Source of the DNA: Neptuniibacter sp.
GTDB taxonomy: Bacteria; Pseudomonadota; Gammaproteobacteria; Pseudomonadales; Balneatricaceae
NCBI RefSeq assembly: GCF_024231755.1
Contig: NZ_JAAEQH010000105.1
Span: 1-64,000, forward strand
Direction of reading: 5' to 3'
DNA length: 64,000 bases
Every line of letters begins with the position of its first letter. Within the stretch, counting starts at the first letter, position 1. Positions 55,201 through 64,000 of this stretch are shown here, piece by piece. The translations under genes were made by a program, and so were the position numbers. Under the pieces are notes generated by a model. That model was given only the letters and a program-made list of their open reading frames with translations, did not search any database and was not told the origin of the DNA.

Positions 55201-55270
55201 GTTTGTGATTAAATTACCGACCATAGCTCCACTATCAAAAACAGAAAAGGAAGCGTCCAATGAGCAGTAA
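52265..55270 (+). CDS. Multi-PAS sensor histidine kinase
   Basis: 1001 residues from ATG at 52265; a TTG at 52220 is possible. No transmembrane helix: a cytoplasmic kinase. Order: GAF-like region about 15-185, PAS about 190-290, PAS about 300-420, two similar PAS domains about 424-565 and 565-715 (YPQPIIVLDKEHRVIQWN and YPQPILVLDKDHRITHWN), coiled coil, His-box GVAHELNTPIGN (His about 759), then ATPase with NLINNSLIHGF and GSGGSGLGLYI. Ends by overlapping the next gene by 11 bases; the pair is likely one pathway. Confidence 0.9.
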   Translation: MSPDQATPDSNILALYKLSSSIGNSNLPEPICRDFLNALLGHGKIIQASVWLYTSSLACPDRHLACFYLLPEVNSSLISDTHPEQLQALADGEKHAFIQPGCEEFSKFHEYWGEEQPHVMAVFDLAGIGLLEISSNDQQEFQTEQFDEFQKIINRFSFCLKTSIETATLKTENQQLTNMTEDQEAITNAASDFLFKCDRNGHILWHNHQFETCFNLPKQRHRDNFASFFPESEQKKLHEALHQAFKTGTSQIELSLVSKKEKEIITLSLNTLFTDLYSSFVGTGHKITEKKLAEQRIRLTSAVFENAHDGIIITDPQGQIIEANQRYLELLGLTKEQLIGINSRDDNPIQQQAIFDTNVWNTLRETGHWAGDIHHKAMSGEEVFLHTRITAVMDQQGEIQNYIALVSDTTELTSSRNALRESEAHFHQIVSNYPQPIIVLDKEHRVIQWNKACEQFIGLTEKEMIGTRDQWRAFYPSERPIMADIILDGGSQALMSEYYAGKYKQSPFIEGTYEAEDFFPHMGENGRWLYFTACALTNAKGEVVGAIESLIDITERKEAEAEAQRLNSELNQVIAAYPQPILVLDKDHRITHWNHACEKVLGGKAEEMIGTDDQWKPFYPNKRPIMADMVMQNDGGESLIEDFYSGKYRKSPFISGAYECEDYFPNMGEDGEGRWLYFTASPLRNEKGEIIGSIESLIDITQRMQAESEVRTLNDELEERVQNRTHELKQANEDLHKAMNQLVTSEKLASLGNLVAGVAHELNTPIGNMLTVSSTLRDSAKDFEDAVKGGALKKSTLDNFLEITADSTSLMERSAHRAEELISNFKQVAVDQTSVRRREFDLRITIDEVLTTLGPTLKRTQCDIENLVPVNINLDSYPGPIEQVLTNLINNSLIHGFEGKDDGCISINATADEQFITLTYQDNGNGIPEKLMHKAFDPFFTTKLGSGGSGLGLYIIYNLITAVLGGDVKLTSEEGHGVKFVIKLPTIAPLSKTEKEASNEQ

Positions 55271-57527
55271 TGACGACTTCATTCAGATAATCGATGATGA
55301 CGAACCGCTACAGACCTCAAGTTCAAGAGAACTACCCCCCTGGAAAATCCTGGTAGTTGATGATGACGAAGGTGTACATTCAGTAACCAAGTTAGCACTT
55401 AAGAACCTAACCATACTTGATCGCCCTCTTTCCTTATATCACTGCTACAGCGTTAAAGAGACCAAAGAGATTCTGCAACATAACCGTGACTTCGCAGTCA
55501 TTCTGTTAGATGTAGTAATGGAAACAGATGATGCGGGTTTACAGATGGTAAGTTACATCCGTAAAGAGATGCAGATGGAAGAGTGCCGGATCATTCTCCG
55601 CACCGGTCAACCTGGGTACGCCCCCGAACTATCAATATTCAATGAATACGATATAAATGATTACCGCACCAAAGCCGAGCTGACACGAAATCGACTTATT
55701 ACCAGTATCACTGCAGCACTTCGTTCGTACCGCCAGATCAACACCATTTCAGAAAACAGGCGCGGACTAGAGCTCATTATCAATGCCACGTCCTATCTGA
55801 TGGACCGCACTGCAATCAGAAGTTTTTCTCAGGGCGTTCTGACCCAGCTAGCCTCATTACTAAATTTTCCTCAAAACGGCATTGTCTGCGTGCAGAGAGG
55901 TTTTCCAGATGCGGCAAACCCTGACGGCCTCTTTGTCGCGGGTGCAGCAGGAGAGCTTTCCTCTCTCATCACGCACCCCATTGAAGATATGCATGATACA
56001 GAGGCACGGGCCGCCATTGAGGAATCAATTAAAAAACGTCACCATATTTATGGTGAAGATTACTGTGTCATCTATCTACAAAGCAGCGATAACGAGGGTG
56101 CTGTTTACATAAATACCCAGCATATTCCCTCTGAAGATGACCAACGTATCCTGGAGGTATTCGCAGCCAATATCACAGCCTGCTTCAACAATGTAAATAT
56201 GGTTGAACGACTGAATTTCGCAGCTTATAACGATCCACTCACCCTTTTACCAAACCGTACCCGTTTTATCATCGAGCTTGATCACTACGCTAACATGGCG
56301 GTTCCAGATAAACTTGTAGCTCTTATAGATATCAGTCACTTTGCCGATCTTAACGAAGGTCTGGGTATAGACGCTGGTAACTCTATGTTGATGGAATTTT
56401 CCAAGCGCCTGAAAAGTAATCTGGGAGAGCAATGTTACATTGCACGTTTAGGTGCCGATGTTTTTGGTATTATCGGCTCCGAAACTTTCCTCAACCCTGA
56501 AAATCTTAATGTAATACTCTCCAAACCATTCCAGATCCAGGGCATGGAGATTCCAGTTCGTACAAATATCGGTTTGTGTCGACTCACAGGGAACCAGGTA
56601 GCCGGGCTGACGTTACTAAAGCATGCCAATATAGCACTGACCCAAGCTAAACAAAGCAACTCCAGCCGATTCGAATATTACGCTGAGGAGATGGAGGGGA
56701 ATACCCGCTGGAGATTGAATGTAATTCGAAGACTTCATGAAGACTTTGATTCACGCAAACTGCAGCTCTGGTATCAACCCCAGATAGATCTGCGTAATGG
56801 AAAAGTCTGGGGGCTTGAAGCTTTGCTTCGCTGGCCTGATGCCGAACAAGGATTTATTCAGCCCCCTTCTACGTTCATACCGCTTGCTGAATATTCAGGT
56901 CTGATAATACCCATCGGGGATTGGGTAATAGAGAAAGCGTGTGAAGATTATGCTGAACTGAAGTCCCTGCCCGATTCCCCCGAATACATCTCTGTTAATG
57001 TCAGCATTCCTCAATTCCGTAGCTCTGGATTCGTGGGCAAAGTGAAAGATAGTCTATACAGGCATCAACTTGAGCCTAATAGCCTTGTCCTCGAGCTGAC
57101 TGAAAGTCTATCCATTGATGATCAAAGTTCCGTTATCGATACGTTAAAGGATCTACAAAACGCAGGCATAGCCACATCGATTGATGATTTTGGTACTGGC
57201 TACTCTTCACTAAGCTATCTAAAAGACCTCCCTATTAGCTGCTTAAAAATCGATCAAGCGTTCGTAAAAGATATTCGTAAAGAAGGCGAAATATTTGTGG
57301 GCGGGGATTTCGCAGACACCATACTCACCCTAGGTAACAAAATGGACCTTAAAGTTGTTGCTGAAGGGGTCGAAACCGTTGAACAGATGCAGTATCTGCG
57401 AAGTATCGGCTGCGAAATTATTCAAGGTTTCCTCTACGCTAAACCCATGCCAATGGTGGAACTTGTTAAGTGGTTGGAGCATTGGAATATGGAAAAGGGA
57501 TCAGATCAATACGACTGGGTCATTTGA
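55260..57527 (+). CDS. Receiver-DUF3369-GGDEF-EAL signalling protein
   Basis: 755 residues. Receiver about 25-160 (ILVVDDDEGVHSV, Asp in VILLDVVMETDD); DUF3369 sensor about 180-315; GGDEF-like about 315-485, where the active GG(D/E)EF is replaced by RLGADVFG; EAL about 490-740 with intact LEALLRW, ELTESL, DDFGTGYSSLSYL and AEGVE. So a cyclic-di-GMP phosphodiesterase with an inactive cyclase domain. Partner of the preceding kinase by 11-base overlap. Confidence 0.9.
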   Translation: MSSNDDFIQIIDDDEPLQTSSSRELPPWKILVVDDDEGVHSVTKLALKNLTILDRPLSLYHCYSVKETKEILQHNRDFAVILLDVVMETDDAGLQMVSYIRKEMQMEECRIILRTGQPGYAPELSIFNEYDINDYRTKAELTRNRLITSITAALRSYRQINTISENRRGLELIINATSYLMDRTAIRSFSQGVLTQLASLLNFPQNGIVCVQRGFPDAANPDGLFVAGAAGELSSLITHPIEDMHDTEARAAIEESIKKRHHIYGEDYCVIYLQSSDNEGAVYINTQHIPSEDDQRILEVFAANITACFNNVNMVERLNFAAYNDPLTLLPNRTRFIIELDHYANMAVPDKLVALIDISHFADLNEGLGIDAGNSMLMEFSKRLKSNLGEQCYIARLGADVFGIIGSETFLNPENLNVILSKPFQIQGMEIPVRTNIGLCRLTGNQVAGLTLLKHANIALTQAKQSNSSRFEYYAEEMEGNTRWRLNVIRRLHEDFDSRKLQLWYQPQIDLRNGKVWGLEALLRWPDAEQGFIQPPSTFIPLAEYSGLIIPIGDWVIEKACEDYAELKSLPDSPEYISVNVSIPQFRSSGFVGKVKDSLYRHQLEPNSLVLELTESLSIDDQSSVIDTLKDLQNAGIATSIDDFGTGYSSLSYLKDLPISCLKIDQAFVKDIRKEGEIFVGGDFADTILTLGNKMDLKVVAEGVETVEQMQYLRSIGCEIIQGFLYAKPMPMVELVKWLEHWNMEKGSDQYDWVI

Positions 57528-57558
57528 TCACATCTTAACACTCACCAATTAACTCTCT

Positions 57559-57580
57559 GCAGGGGTACTCACACCCCTGC
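57559..57580 (+). terminator. Hairpin after the EAL gene
   Basis: Perfect 8-base stem GCAGGGGT / ACCCCTGC, six-base loop, 31 bases after the stop; followed by a pyrimidine-rich stretch rather than a clean T run. Confidence 0.6.
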
Positions 57581-57734
57581 CTCCTCTTCATACACCTACC
57601 AAGCACAGTTTCAGAATTCTGCTTTGAAAATTTTGAAATGAACGTGCGTTTGAATTGAATATAAATCAGTCCAAACAACAAGAATTAAACGATACTTAAT
57701 ATGAACAACAACTCAAATAATGGTGGAGAAGTAA

Positions 57735-58346
57735 ATGGAAACAAACACTATAGGGGTACACTCCACGCAGCTACAGGGCCAAAAGAATAACGCTGTTCAG
57801 CAATTTGAGAAAAACGCGCAGATAAATACTAAACAAAGCCAAAATCTTTCCATACTCCAGCAATCTTATGAGGTCAGTCTATCTACAGGCAATGAATCTC
57901 AGGCATTACTTTATAAAGCAGCGATTGAGCAACTGAATGAAGTGCTTGAGCCTGACCTGGGTAGCAGGCCACTGGACTCAGCACTGGAATCGGGTCTTGA
58001 TGTGTCTCCGGAAGCAGTAGCAGATCGTATTGTCACTATGACCACAGGCATGTTCTCTAACTATCTTGATATTCATCCAGAACTGAGTGAAGAAGCCGCC
58101 CTTGAGCGTTTTATGAACCTGATTGGTGAGGGCATTTTGCAAGGTTTCGAGGAAGCCAGGGAGATTTTGGACGGTCTAAACGTGCTAGAGGGTGAGATAG
58201 CCTCCAACATTGATCAAACTTATGACCTGGTTTTGGAAGGGCTAGATGAATTTACCCGCAGCTTTGGATACGCCGCTGATAACTTGGCTCTAGATGTAAC
58301 TCAGGAATCTGAATTAATTGGCGATGAAGCATTCGGTATTCCATGA
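57735..58346 (+). CDS. DUF5610 domain protein
   Basis: 203 residues, GGAG ribosome site. DUF5610 fold: an N-terminal Gln/Asn-rich stretch (about 1-60) followed by a helical region around FMNLIGEGILQGFEEAREIL. Found in many motile gammaproteobacteria; function unknown. No signal peptide. It sits alone between two terminators. Confidence 0.8.
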   Translation: METNTIGVHSTQLQGQKNNAVQQFEKNAQINTKQSQNLSILQQSYEVSLSTGNESQALLYKAAIEQLNEVLEPDLGSRPLDSALESGLDVSPEAVADRIVTMTTGMFSNYLDIHPELSEEAALERFMNLIGEGILQGFEEAREILDGLNVLEGEIASNIDQTYDLVLEGLDEFTRSFGYAADNLALDVTQESELIGDEAFGIP

Positions 58347-58357
58347 ATGTAACACAT

Positions 58358-58385
58358 AAAAAACGCTGCGAGAGCAGCGTTTTTT
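58358..58385. terminator. Bidirectional terminator after the DUF5610 gene
   Basis: Perfect 12-base stem AAAAAACGCTGC / GCAGCGTTTTTT with a 4-base loop. Confidence 0.9.
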
Positions 58386-58411
58386 ATTCAGGATATTGAT
58401 GGAACTAACTG

Positions 58412-58597
58412 CTAATGTAGCTCGTCATATTTTTTTCTGATCGCAACCAACTTTGGCTGGATATCCAAAGGAGCATAGTTCATCGCCTGCTCAAACAAAT
58501 CTTTGTTCTTTTCGGACAAACGTTCCTCTTCACTCATTGCATTTAGCTTTTCCATGGCCTCAATAAATTTTGGGTGTATTTTTTCATTTGCTGTCAT
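58412..58597 (-). CDS. Small conserved-looking acidic protein, unknown function
   Basis: 61 residues with a very good ribosome site (AAGGAGG, 7 bases before ATG 58597). Helical, charged, no membrane segment (KFIEAMEKLNAMSEEERLSEKNKDLF). Own gene behind the terminator. No function recognised. Confidence 0.7.
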   Translation of the reverse strand: MTANEKIHPKFIEAMEKLNAMSEEERLSEKNKDLFEQAMNYAPLDIQPKLVAIRKKYDELH

Positions 58598-58983
58598 GGT
58601 GAGCCCTCCTTAAAGGATATTCTGCCATTACTCGTCGATACGAATAGTGTTCATACAAATGTCATTCTAACAGTGGTTATTAAAAGCGGCAGCAAATTTT
58701 CTTCATATTAGCCGCCAACAACCTTACTCTGCTTTTTATAGATGACTAACTTATTACAAAGTTCCTTCAAACCCACTCCTTCCCTTTAAGTAAAGAAAGA
58801 ATCCTTAAAAATATAATAAATAGCTCCTCCAGCCGCCATTAAGATTATTAGTATTTTTCACAAACACTCTAACTGACTGATATTTGGGGACAAACTGAAA
58901 GATCCTTGCGTTTTAAGCCATCTAGTAACTTTACCTTAAGGTAAAGAGTGCTAGCTTTAAACATATACAGGTAAGGATTCTTT
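58598..58983. other. 386-base non-coding region upstream of the liu operon
   Basis: AT-rich, without a supported gene. It carries the LiuR-type palindrome at 58929 and presumably both divergent promoters. Confidence 0.65.
58929..58946 (+). promoter_or_regulatory. Probable LiuR operator
   Basis: 18-base perfect palindrome CTTTACCTTAAGGTAAAG, 37 bases before the liuR start. MerR-family operators are such palindromes inside the promoter spacer; the TTTAC..GTAAA form fits LiuR/PsrA-like sites. Autoregulation of liuR-ABCE is inferred. Confidence 0.75.
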
Positions 58984-59379
58984 ATGAGTGAGCAAGCCAC
59001 CAGCTTCAGCATCCAGGAATTAAGCCATGAGTTTAATCTCACCAGTCGTAGCATCCGTTTTTATGAGGACAAAGGCCTTTTAAGCCCTAAGCGAGTTGGC
59101 TTAAAACGGATCTACTCCCGTAATGATAGGGTTAGGCTAATTCTAATTTTACGCGGGAAGCGCCTGGGGTTTTCTATCGCAGAGATCAAAGAGTTGCTAG
59201 AACTCTGGGATAACACAGCTGAGAGCAGTGAATTCCAGCTACAGCAGGTACTAACCAAGATTGCGGAGAAACGTCGGGAGCTTGATCAGCAATTACGTGA
59301 TATTGCCATGCTGCAGGTTGAACTTGATCATGCAGAGCGACGCTGTCTTGACGCATTAGAAGGCCTTGCTCACAAGTAA
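58984..59379 (+). CDS. liuR: MerR-family regulator of branched-chain catabolism LiuR
   Basis: 131 residues. Helix-turn-helix with [26 protein letters not shown], then [22 protein letters not shown] and a coiled-coil end. No Cys metal pocket in the MerR style, so a metabolite-sensing member. First gene of the liu operon, 14 bases before liuA, under the palindrome. Confidence 0.88.
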   Translation: MSEQATSFSIQELSHEFNLTSRSIRFYEDKGLLSPKRVGLKRIYSRNDRVRLILILRGKRLGFSIAEIKELLELWDNTAESSEFQLQQVLTKIAEKRRELDQQLRDIAMLQVELDHAERRCLDALEGLAHK

Positions 59380-59393
59380 ACCCGGAGGCGGAT

Positions 59394-60560
59394 ATGATTA
59401 GCAATTATTCCGAACTGGATTTTGGTTTAGACGAAACCCATCAACTTCTGCGCGATCAAGTGCATCAGTTTGCGCAGAAAGAGCTCGCTCCCAGAGCTGC
59501 AGATATCGATAGTAATAACCAGTTCCCCATGGATATGTGGCCCAAGTTCGCTGATATGGGCCTGCTCGGTATTACTGTAGGAGAAGAGTACGGTGGGGCA
59601 GATATGGATTATCTAGCACAGGTAATCGCTATTGAAGAGATAAGCCGGGCTTCAGCGTCAGTTGCCCTCTCCTACGCAGTACATGCAAACCTTTGTGTTA
59701 ATCACCTGTATCGAAACGGTAATGATGAACAGAAACAGAAGTATCTGCCTTCTCTTATTGAAGGAAGAACCATCGGAGCCCTCGCCATGTCAGAACCTAA
59801 CGCAGGCTCTGATGTGGTATCAATGCAGTTAAACGCGAAAGACAAGGGAGATCACTTCCTACTCAATGGTAACAAGATGTGGATCACTAATGGTCCGGAT
59901 GCCCATGTCTATACGGTATACGCAAAAACGGATCTTCATGCAGGAGCCAATGGAATTACCGCATTTATTGTTGAACGAGATTACCCCGGTTTCTCTCGTC
60001 ATCAGAAATTAGACAAGCTGGGTATGCGTGGTTCAAATACATGTGAGCTAGTTTTCGAAGACTGCCCCGTACCCAAGGAGAATATCCTTGGTGAACTTAA
60101 TCAAGGGGTAAAAGTATTAATGAGTGGCCTTGATTATGAACGGGTAGTCCTTGCTGCAGGGCCGTTAGGGATTATGCAAGCTGCCATGGATATAGCGCTT
60201 CCATACACAAGAGACAGGAAACAGTTTGGCAAATCAATAGGCGAGTTTGAATTGGTGCAGGGAAAACTAGCAGATATGTACAGTCGGATGAATGCAGCCC
60301 GTTCCTACCTCTATACCGTTGCCCGCTCAGCTGATGTTGGCAATATCAGCCGCAAAGATGCCGCAGGAGTCATACTATACTGCGCTGAATTGGCAACCCA
60401 GATTGCCCTTGATGCTATTCAGCTATTAGGTGGGAACGGCTATATAAATGAGTTCCCTTGTGGTCGTCTTTTACGTGATGCCAAACTCTATGAGATCGGG
60501 GCAGGTACATCTGAGATACGGCGTATGCTGATTGGCCGTGAGCTTTACCTGGCAAACTAG
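59394..60560 (+). CDS. liuA: Isovaleryl-CoA dehydrogenase
   Basis: 388 residues, acyl-CoA dehydrogenase family. Oxidises isovaleryl-CoA from leucine to 3-methylcrotonyl-CoA. [13 protein letters not shown] and [17 protein letters not shown] are signatures; catalytic Glu in [14 protein letters not shown] (about 250), as in isovaleryl-CoA dehydrogenases; ends [19 protein letters not shown]. Confidence 0.93.
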   Translation: MISNYSELDFGLDETHQLLRDQVHQFAQKELAPRAADIDSNNQFPMDMWPKFADMGLLGITVGEEYGGADMDYLAQVIAIEEISRASASVALSYAVHANLCVNHLYRNGNDEQKQKYLPSLIEGRTIGALAMSEPNAGSDVVSMQLNAKDKGDHFLLNGNKMWITNGPDAHVYTVYAKTDLHAGANGITAFIVERDYPGFSRHQKLDKLGMRGSNTCELVFEDCPVPKENILGELNQGVKVLMSGLDYERVVLAAGPLGIMQAAMDIALPYTRDRKQFGKSIGEFELVQGKLADMYSRMNAARSYLYTVARSADVGNISRKDAAGVILYCAELATQIALDAIQLLGGNGYINEFPCGRLLRDAKLYEIGAGTSEIRRMLIGRELYLAN

Positions 60561-60588
60561 CTCACTTATTCGAATCAGGAGGCTGATG

Positions 60589-62190
60589 ATGAGTATTATC
60601 GAAACCAGCATCAATCCACAAGACACCCTCTTCTGTGAACGCCAGAGCAAAATGTCCGCAGTGGTTGAACACCTGCAACAGACACTGCAAACAATTGAAT
60701 CGGGTACTGATCCCAAGTATCAGAAACTCCATACCGATCGAGGCAAACTTCTGGTAAGAGATCGCATCCGCGAGCTTATTGATCCAGATAGTGGATTCTA
60801 TGAACTCTCTCCTATGTGCGCCCATCAGGTTTACCCTGAGAAAGTCCCTTCAGCAGGCATTATCACGGGCATAGGTATGATCAACGGTATCCACTGTATG
60901 ATTGTGGCTAACGATGCCACGGTAAAAGGTGGAACTTACTATCCTCTCACGGTTAAAAAGCATTTGAGAGCACAGGAAATAGCTGAGAAAAACCACCTAC
61001 CCTGTATCTATCTGGTGGACTCCGGCGGCGCTAATCTCCCCTATCAGGCAGAAGTATTCCCGGATCGGGATCATTTTGGCCGTATTTTTTATAATCAAGC
61101 AAGGATGTCGGCTAAGGGTATCCCACAGATTGCTGTAGTTATGGGTTTATGTACTGCAGGGGGAGCCTATATTCCGGCCATGGCTGATGAAACTATCATC
61201 GTTAGAAATCAGGGGACAATCTTCCTTGCTGGCCCCCCACTAGTAAAAGCTGCTACGGGTGAAGTTGTTACCGCTGAAGAACTGGGTGGCGCAGAAGTTC
61301 ATTGCCAGCAATCTGGCGTGGCTGATTATATTGCAGAGAATGACTCTGAAGCCCTGTCTATTGCCAGAGAGTGTGTTGCCCACCTTAATCTCTCCAAACT
61401 TCCCAAGCAACAACCCTTTTCTGATCCGCAATACCAAACCAATGAAATTTATGGGATAGCGGATACTGATCTAAAACAACCAATTAATACCCGAGAGATC
61501 ATCGCTCGCTTGATAGATAACTCAGATTTTGATGAGTTCAAGCGGTTATACGGCACAACACTGGTCACAGGCTTTGCCAGGATAGAGGGCATGCCTGTAG
61601 GCATTATCGCTAATAACGGTATCCTGTTCAGTGAATCTGCCTTAAAGGGCTGCCAGTTCATACAGCTATGTTGCCAACGCAATATCCCGCTTCTGTTCCT
61701 GCAAAACATCACTGGTTTTATGGTGGGGCAAAAATATGAAAGTGAAGGTATCGCCAAACATGGCGCGAAAATGGTCACAGCCGTTTCCTGCGCAGAAGTA
61801 CCCAAGATAACTATCATCATTGGCGGAAGCTTTGGTGCAGGGAACTACGGGATGTGTGGTCGGGCCTATGATCCTGATTTCCTCTGGTGCTGGCCTAATG
61901 CACGCATCTCAGTGATGGGCGGTACACAAGCAGCAAGTGTGTTAGCTAAGGTCCATGGTGACAACCGGATCAGACAGGGACTGGAATGGAACGATGAACT
62001 GGCCGTGGAGTACCAGCAACAGGTCATTGACGACTATGAACAACAAGGCCACCCCTATTATGCCAGTGCTCACCTATGGGATGACGGTGTCATTGACCCA
62101 GTAGATAGCCGAAAAATGATAGCTATGGCTCTTACTGTTAGTCAGTACAGATCAAGCAGAGACACCCATTTTGGTGTTTTCCGTATGTAA
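60589..62190 (+). CDS. liuB: Methylcrotonyl-CoA carboxylase, carboxyltransferase (beta) subunit
   Basis: 533 residues from ATG at 60589, with AGGAGG six bases ahead; the longer frame to 60532 overlaps liuA. Transfers carboxyl to 3-methylcrotonyl-CoA. Typical: [57 protein letters not shown]. Its partner biotin subunit (liuD) is not in the window. Confidence 0.93.
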   Translation: MSIIETSINPQDTLFCERQSKMSAVVEHLQQTLQTIESGTDPKYQKLHTDRGKLLVRDRIRELIDPDSGFYELSPMCAHQVYPEKVPSAGIITGIGMINGIHCMIVANDATVKGGTYYPLTVKKHLRAQEIAEKNHLPCIYLVDSGGANLPYQAEVFPDRDHFGRIFYNQARMSAKGIPQIAVVMGLCTAGGAYIPAMADETIIVRNQGTIFLAGPPLVKAATGEVVTAEELGGAEVHCQQSGVADYIAENDSEALSIARECVAHLNLSKLPKQQPFSDPQYQTNEIYGIADTDLKQPINTREIIARLIDNSDFDEFKRLYGTTLVTGFARIEGMPVGIIANNGILFSESALKGCQFIQLCCQRNIPLLFLQNITGFMVGQKYESEGIAKHGAKMVTAVSCAEVPKITIIIGGSFGAGNYGMCGRAYDPDFLWCWPNARISVMGGTQAASVLAKVHGDNRIRQGLEWNDELAVEYQQQVIDDYEQQGHPYYASAHLWDDGVIDPVDSRKMIAMALTVSQYRSSRDTHFGVFRM

Positions 62191-62211
62191 TCTGGAACCA
62201 AGGAAACCACT

Positions 62212-63000
62212 ATGAACACCTGTGTTTTTGTAACGGTTAGCAATGGCATCGCCGAATTACAGCTTAACCGGCCTGAGAAACGCAATGCCTTTGACGCTGA
62301 GATGATCCAGTTACTTAATACACATCTCTCTAAACTTGCTACCGATGATTCAATCAGAGTACTGGTACTTAGTGCTGAAGGCAGATGCTTTTCCTCTGGA
62401 GCAGACCTTAACTGGATGAAAAGAATGGCACGCTTCAGCCATAAAGAAAATATTGAAGATGCACAGAACTTGTCACAACTTATGCGTCTGCTCTATGAAT
62501 TCCCTCATCCAACCATCGCACTGGTTCAAGGAGCAGCTTTCGGAGGGGCATTAGGCCTCATCAGTTGTTGCGATATCGCACTGGCGCTTAACGATACCTC
62601 CTTCTGCTTTAGCGAAACCCGACTGGGGATTATGCCAGCGGTTATTGCCCCCTATGTTATTGAGGCGATCGGGCTAAGAAAAACTAAGCACCTTTTTCTT
62701 ACAGCCTTGCCCTTTGATGCGGCCGAGGCCAGATCAATAGGTTTAATAACCGAGAGTTTTAATAATCAAGAGGAGATGGAATTTAGAAAAAACAAGCTGA
62801 TTAACTCGATCCTCACAAACAGCCCTCAAGCGTTACAGAAGACCAAATATTTACTTCAGGATATTGCTGAAAAACCCTTAGATGAGGAAACTCGCCAAAT
62901 AACCATAGAAGCTATTGCTAAGATCCGTGTCAGCCCTGAAGGTCAGGAAGGCTTGCAGGCTTTTCTGGAAAAAAGAGCACCAAGCTGGTCCAATAAGTGA
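62212..63000 (+). CDS. liuC: Methylglutaconyl-CoA hydratase (crotonase family)
   Basis: 262 residues. Crotonase fold with oxyanion-hole segments SSGADLNWM and GAAFGGALGL, and FSETRLGIMPAVIAPYV. Next step after the carboxylase. Ribosome site AAGGA; 21 bases after liuB. Confidence 0.88.
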   Translation: MNTCVFVTVSNGIAELQLNRPEKRNAFDAEMIQLLNTHLSKLATDDSIRVLVLSAEGRCFSSGADLNWMKRMARFSHKENIEDAQNLSQLMRLLYEFPHPTIALVQGAAFGGALGLISCCDIALALNDTSFCFSETRLGIMPAVIAPYVIEAIGLRKTKHLFLTALPFDAAEARSIGLITESFNNQEEMEFRKNKLINSILTNSPQALQKTKYLLQDIAEKPLDEETRQITIEAIAKIRVSPEGQEGLQAFLEKRAPSWSNK

Positions 63001-63025
63001 CTGCTAAAAAGCCTCAGGAATTGCT

Positions 63026-63967
63026 ATGTCCACCTCTTCTACCCCATCGCATAAGAACCTACCGCAAAAGGTACGTTTGGTTGAGGTGGGTCCCCGCGAC
63101 GGTTTGCAAAATGAGCCCGAAGATAATCTGACAACTCAATTTAAAATTGAGCTGATTGACCAACTCAGTCGCTCCGGTCTGAAGCAGATTGAAGTTGCCA
63201 GTTTTGTCTCCCCCAAATGGGTACCGCAGATGGCGGATAGCGCAGAGGTACTCGATAAGATCACACGAAGAAGTGGCATCTCTTACGCAGCATTAACCCC
63301 AAACCACAAAGGGGTGCAAGCGGCGATACAAGGCAAAGCAGATCAGGTTGCTGTATTTAGTGCAGCTTCTGAAGAGTTCACCCAACGCAATATCAATTGT
63401 TCAATTGCTGAAAGCTTGCAACGCTTCGAATCCGCCATTGCAATTGCTAAACAACATAACCTGCCAGTACGCGGTTATATATCCACAGTAGTCGGTTGCC
63501 CCTACTCGGGAGATATCAATCCTGAACAAGTGGCCTCGGTATGTCGTGATCTTTTCGATATGGGTTGTTATGAGATATCACTGGGCGATACCGTCGGTAT
63601 AGGTACTCCGCTAAAAGTTAAAAGAATGTTAGAAGCTGTAGCGCGTTATGTACCCATTACGCAGCTTGCCATGCACTTTCATGACACCTACGGTCAGGCT
63701 CTGGCAAATATCTATGCTGGACTGGAAGAATCCGTAACAGTGATTGACACTTCCATCGCTGGGCTAGGAGGCTGCCCTTATGCTCATGGAGCTTCGGGTA
63801 ATGTGGCTACTGAAGATGTGCTCTATATGTTGGATGGCCTAGGTATTGAAACAGGAGTGGATCTGGACTCATTGGTAAAGGTCAGCCATTGGCTATGCCA
63901 AGAGTTAAACAGACCAAATGGCTCTAAAGTCAGTCTGGCTTATTCATCTGAAACTATTGATATATAG
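63026..63967 (+). CDS. liuE: Hydroxymethylglutaryl-CoA lyase
   Basis: 313 residues. HMG-CoA lyase signatures: VEVGPRDGLQNE near the start, QIEVASFVSPKWVPQMAD, HFHDTYGQALAN and active-site SIAGLGGCPYAHGASGNVATED with the catalytic Cys. Splits HMG-CoA to acetyl-CoA and acetoacetate, the last step of leucine catabolism. Complete, with its stop just before the window ends. Confidence 0.93.
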   Translation: MSTSSTPSHKNLPQKVRLVEVGPRDGLQNEPEDNLTTQFKIELIDQLSRSGLKQIEVASFVSPKWVPQMADSAEVLDKITRRSGISYAALTPNHKGVQAAIQGKADQVAVFSAASEEFTQRNINCSIAESLQRFESAIAIAKQHNLPVRGYISTVVGCPYSGDINPEQVASVCRDLFDMGCYEISLGDTVGIGTPLKVKRMLEAVARYVPITQLAMHFHDTYGQALANIYAGLEESVTVIDTSIAGLGGCPYAHGASGNVATEDVLYMLDGLGIETGVDLDSLVKVSHWLCQELNRPNGSKVSLAYSSETIDI

Positions 63968-64000
63968 CTAACTCACGCAAAGCTCTGTCATGGTCTCTAT

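Overview
The window looks like chromosomal DNA of a free-living, probably marine, aerobic gammaproteobacterium of the Oceanospirillales type (Neptuniibacter/Amphritea/Marinobacterium-like). This is inferred from moderate GC, gammaproteobacterial synteny (yccA-tusDCB-tusE; tig-clpP-clpX; tRNA-Arg/His/Leu next to folD and cysS; gloB-yafS-rnhA-dnaQ) and a marine-style set of PQQ-alcohol and leucine catabolism genes. No insertion sequence, phage gene or CRISPR array was seen.

Layout. 1-4971: a partial double-thioredoxin protein, truC, a Bax-inhibitor/YccA protein, the tusDCBE sulfur relay for tRNA 2-thiouridine, an orphan cheW and yjbQ. 5098-27328: a ~22 kb island for periplasmic PQQ-dependent alcohol oxidation. 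It holds two quinoprotein alcohol dehydrogenases on opposite strands. The first carries the extra Asp typical of lanthanide enzymes; the second has Ser there, as in calcium enzymes. Around them lie cytochrome c550 (PedF), a MoxJ-like binding protein, a SoxYZ-like carrier, a zinc metallohydrolase, a pentapeptide protein, a MoxXY/UhpAB-like sensor kinase with two paralogous response regulators, a PedA1A2BC-type ABC system, a second (nitrate/taurine-type) ABC transporter, an MFS carrier, a Cys-Trp rhodanese-like protein and the AgmR/ErdR regulator. The two dehydrogenase regulatory regions share an 18-of-20 base element.

27347-29687: a decayed dnaQ remnant, rnhA, a yafS-like methyltransferase and gloB. 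29781-42730: mltD, a YejABEF peptide importer, a type II NADH dehydrogenase between two large inverted repeats, a small cytochrome c, dsbD and a DAHP synthase. 42750-48449: an Hpt/degenerate HD-GYP protein, clpX, clpP, tig and a five-gene tRNA operon (Arg, His, Leu, His, Leu) with a clear sigma70 promoter. 48687-57527: folD, cysS, a propeller-like lipoprotein, and an overlapping pair of a multi-PAS histidine kinase and a REC-DUF3369-GGDEF-EAL protein. 57735-63967: a DUF5610 protein, a small protein, and the leucine/isovalerate operon liuR-liuA-liuB-liuC-liuE, without liuD between liuC and liuE.

How it fits together (inference). Alcohols are oxidised in the periplasm by one of two metal-selective quinoproteins. 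Electrons go to PedF and the respiratory chain. AgmR and the MoxXY-like system are likely regulators, and the Ped ABC module is probably linked to lanthanide handling or product stress. Best leads: the paired metal-specific dehydrogenases with a shared operator-like element, two secreted-protein genes in the same island that seem to start with ATT, the unexplained ABC/MFS block inside the island, and the dnaQ pseudogene.
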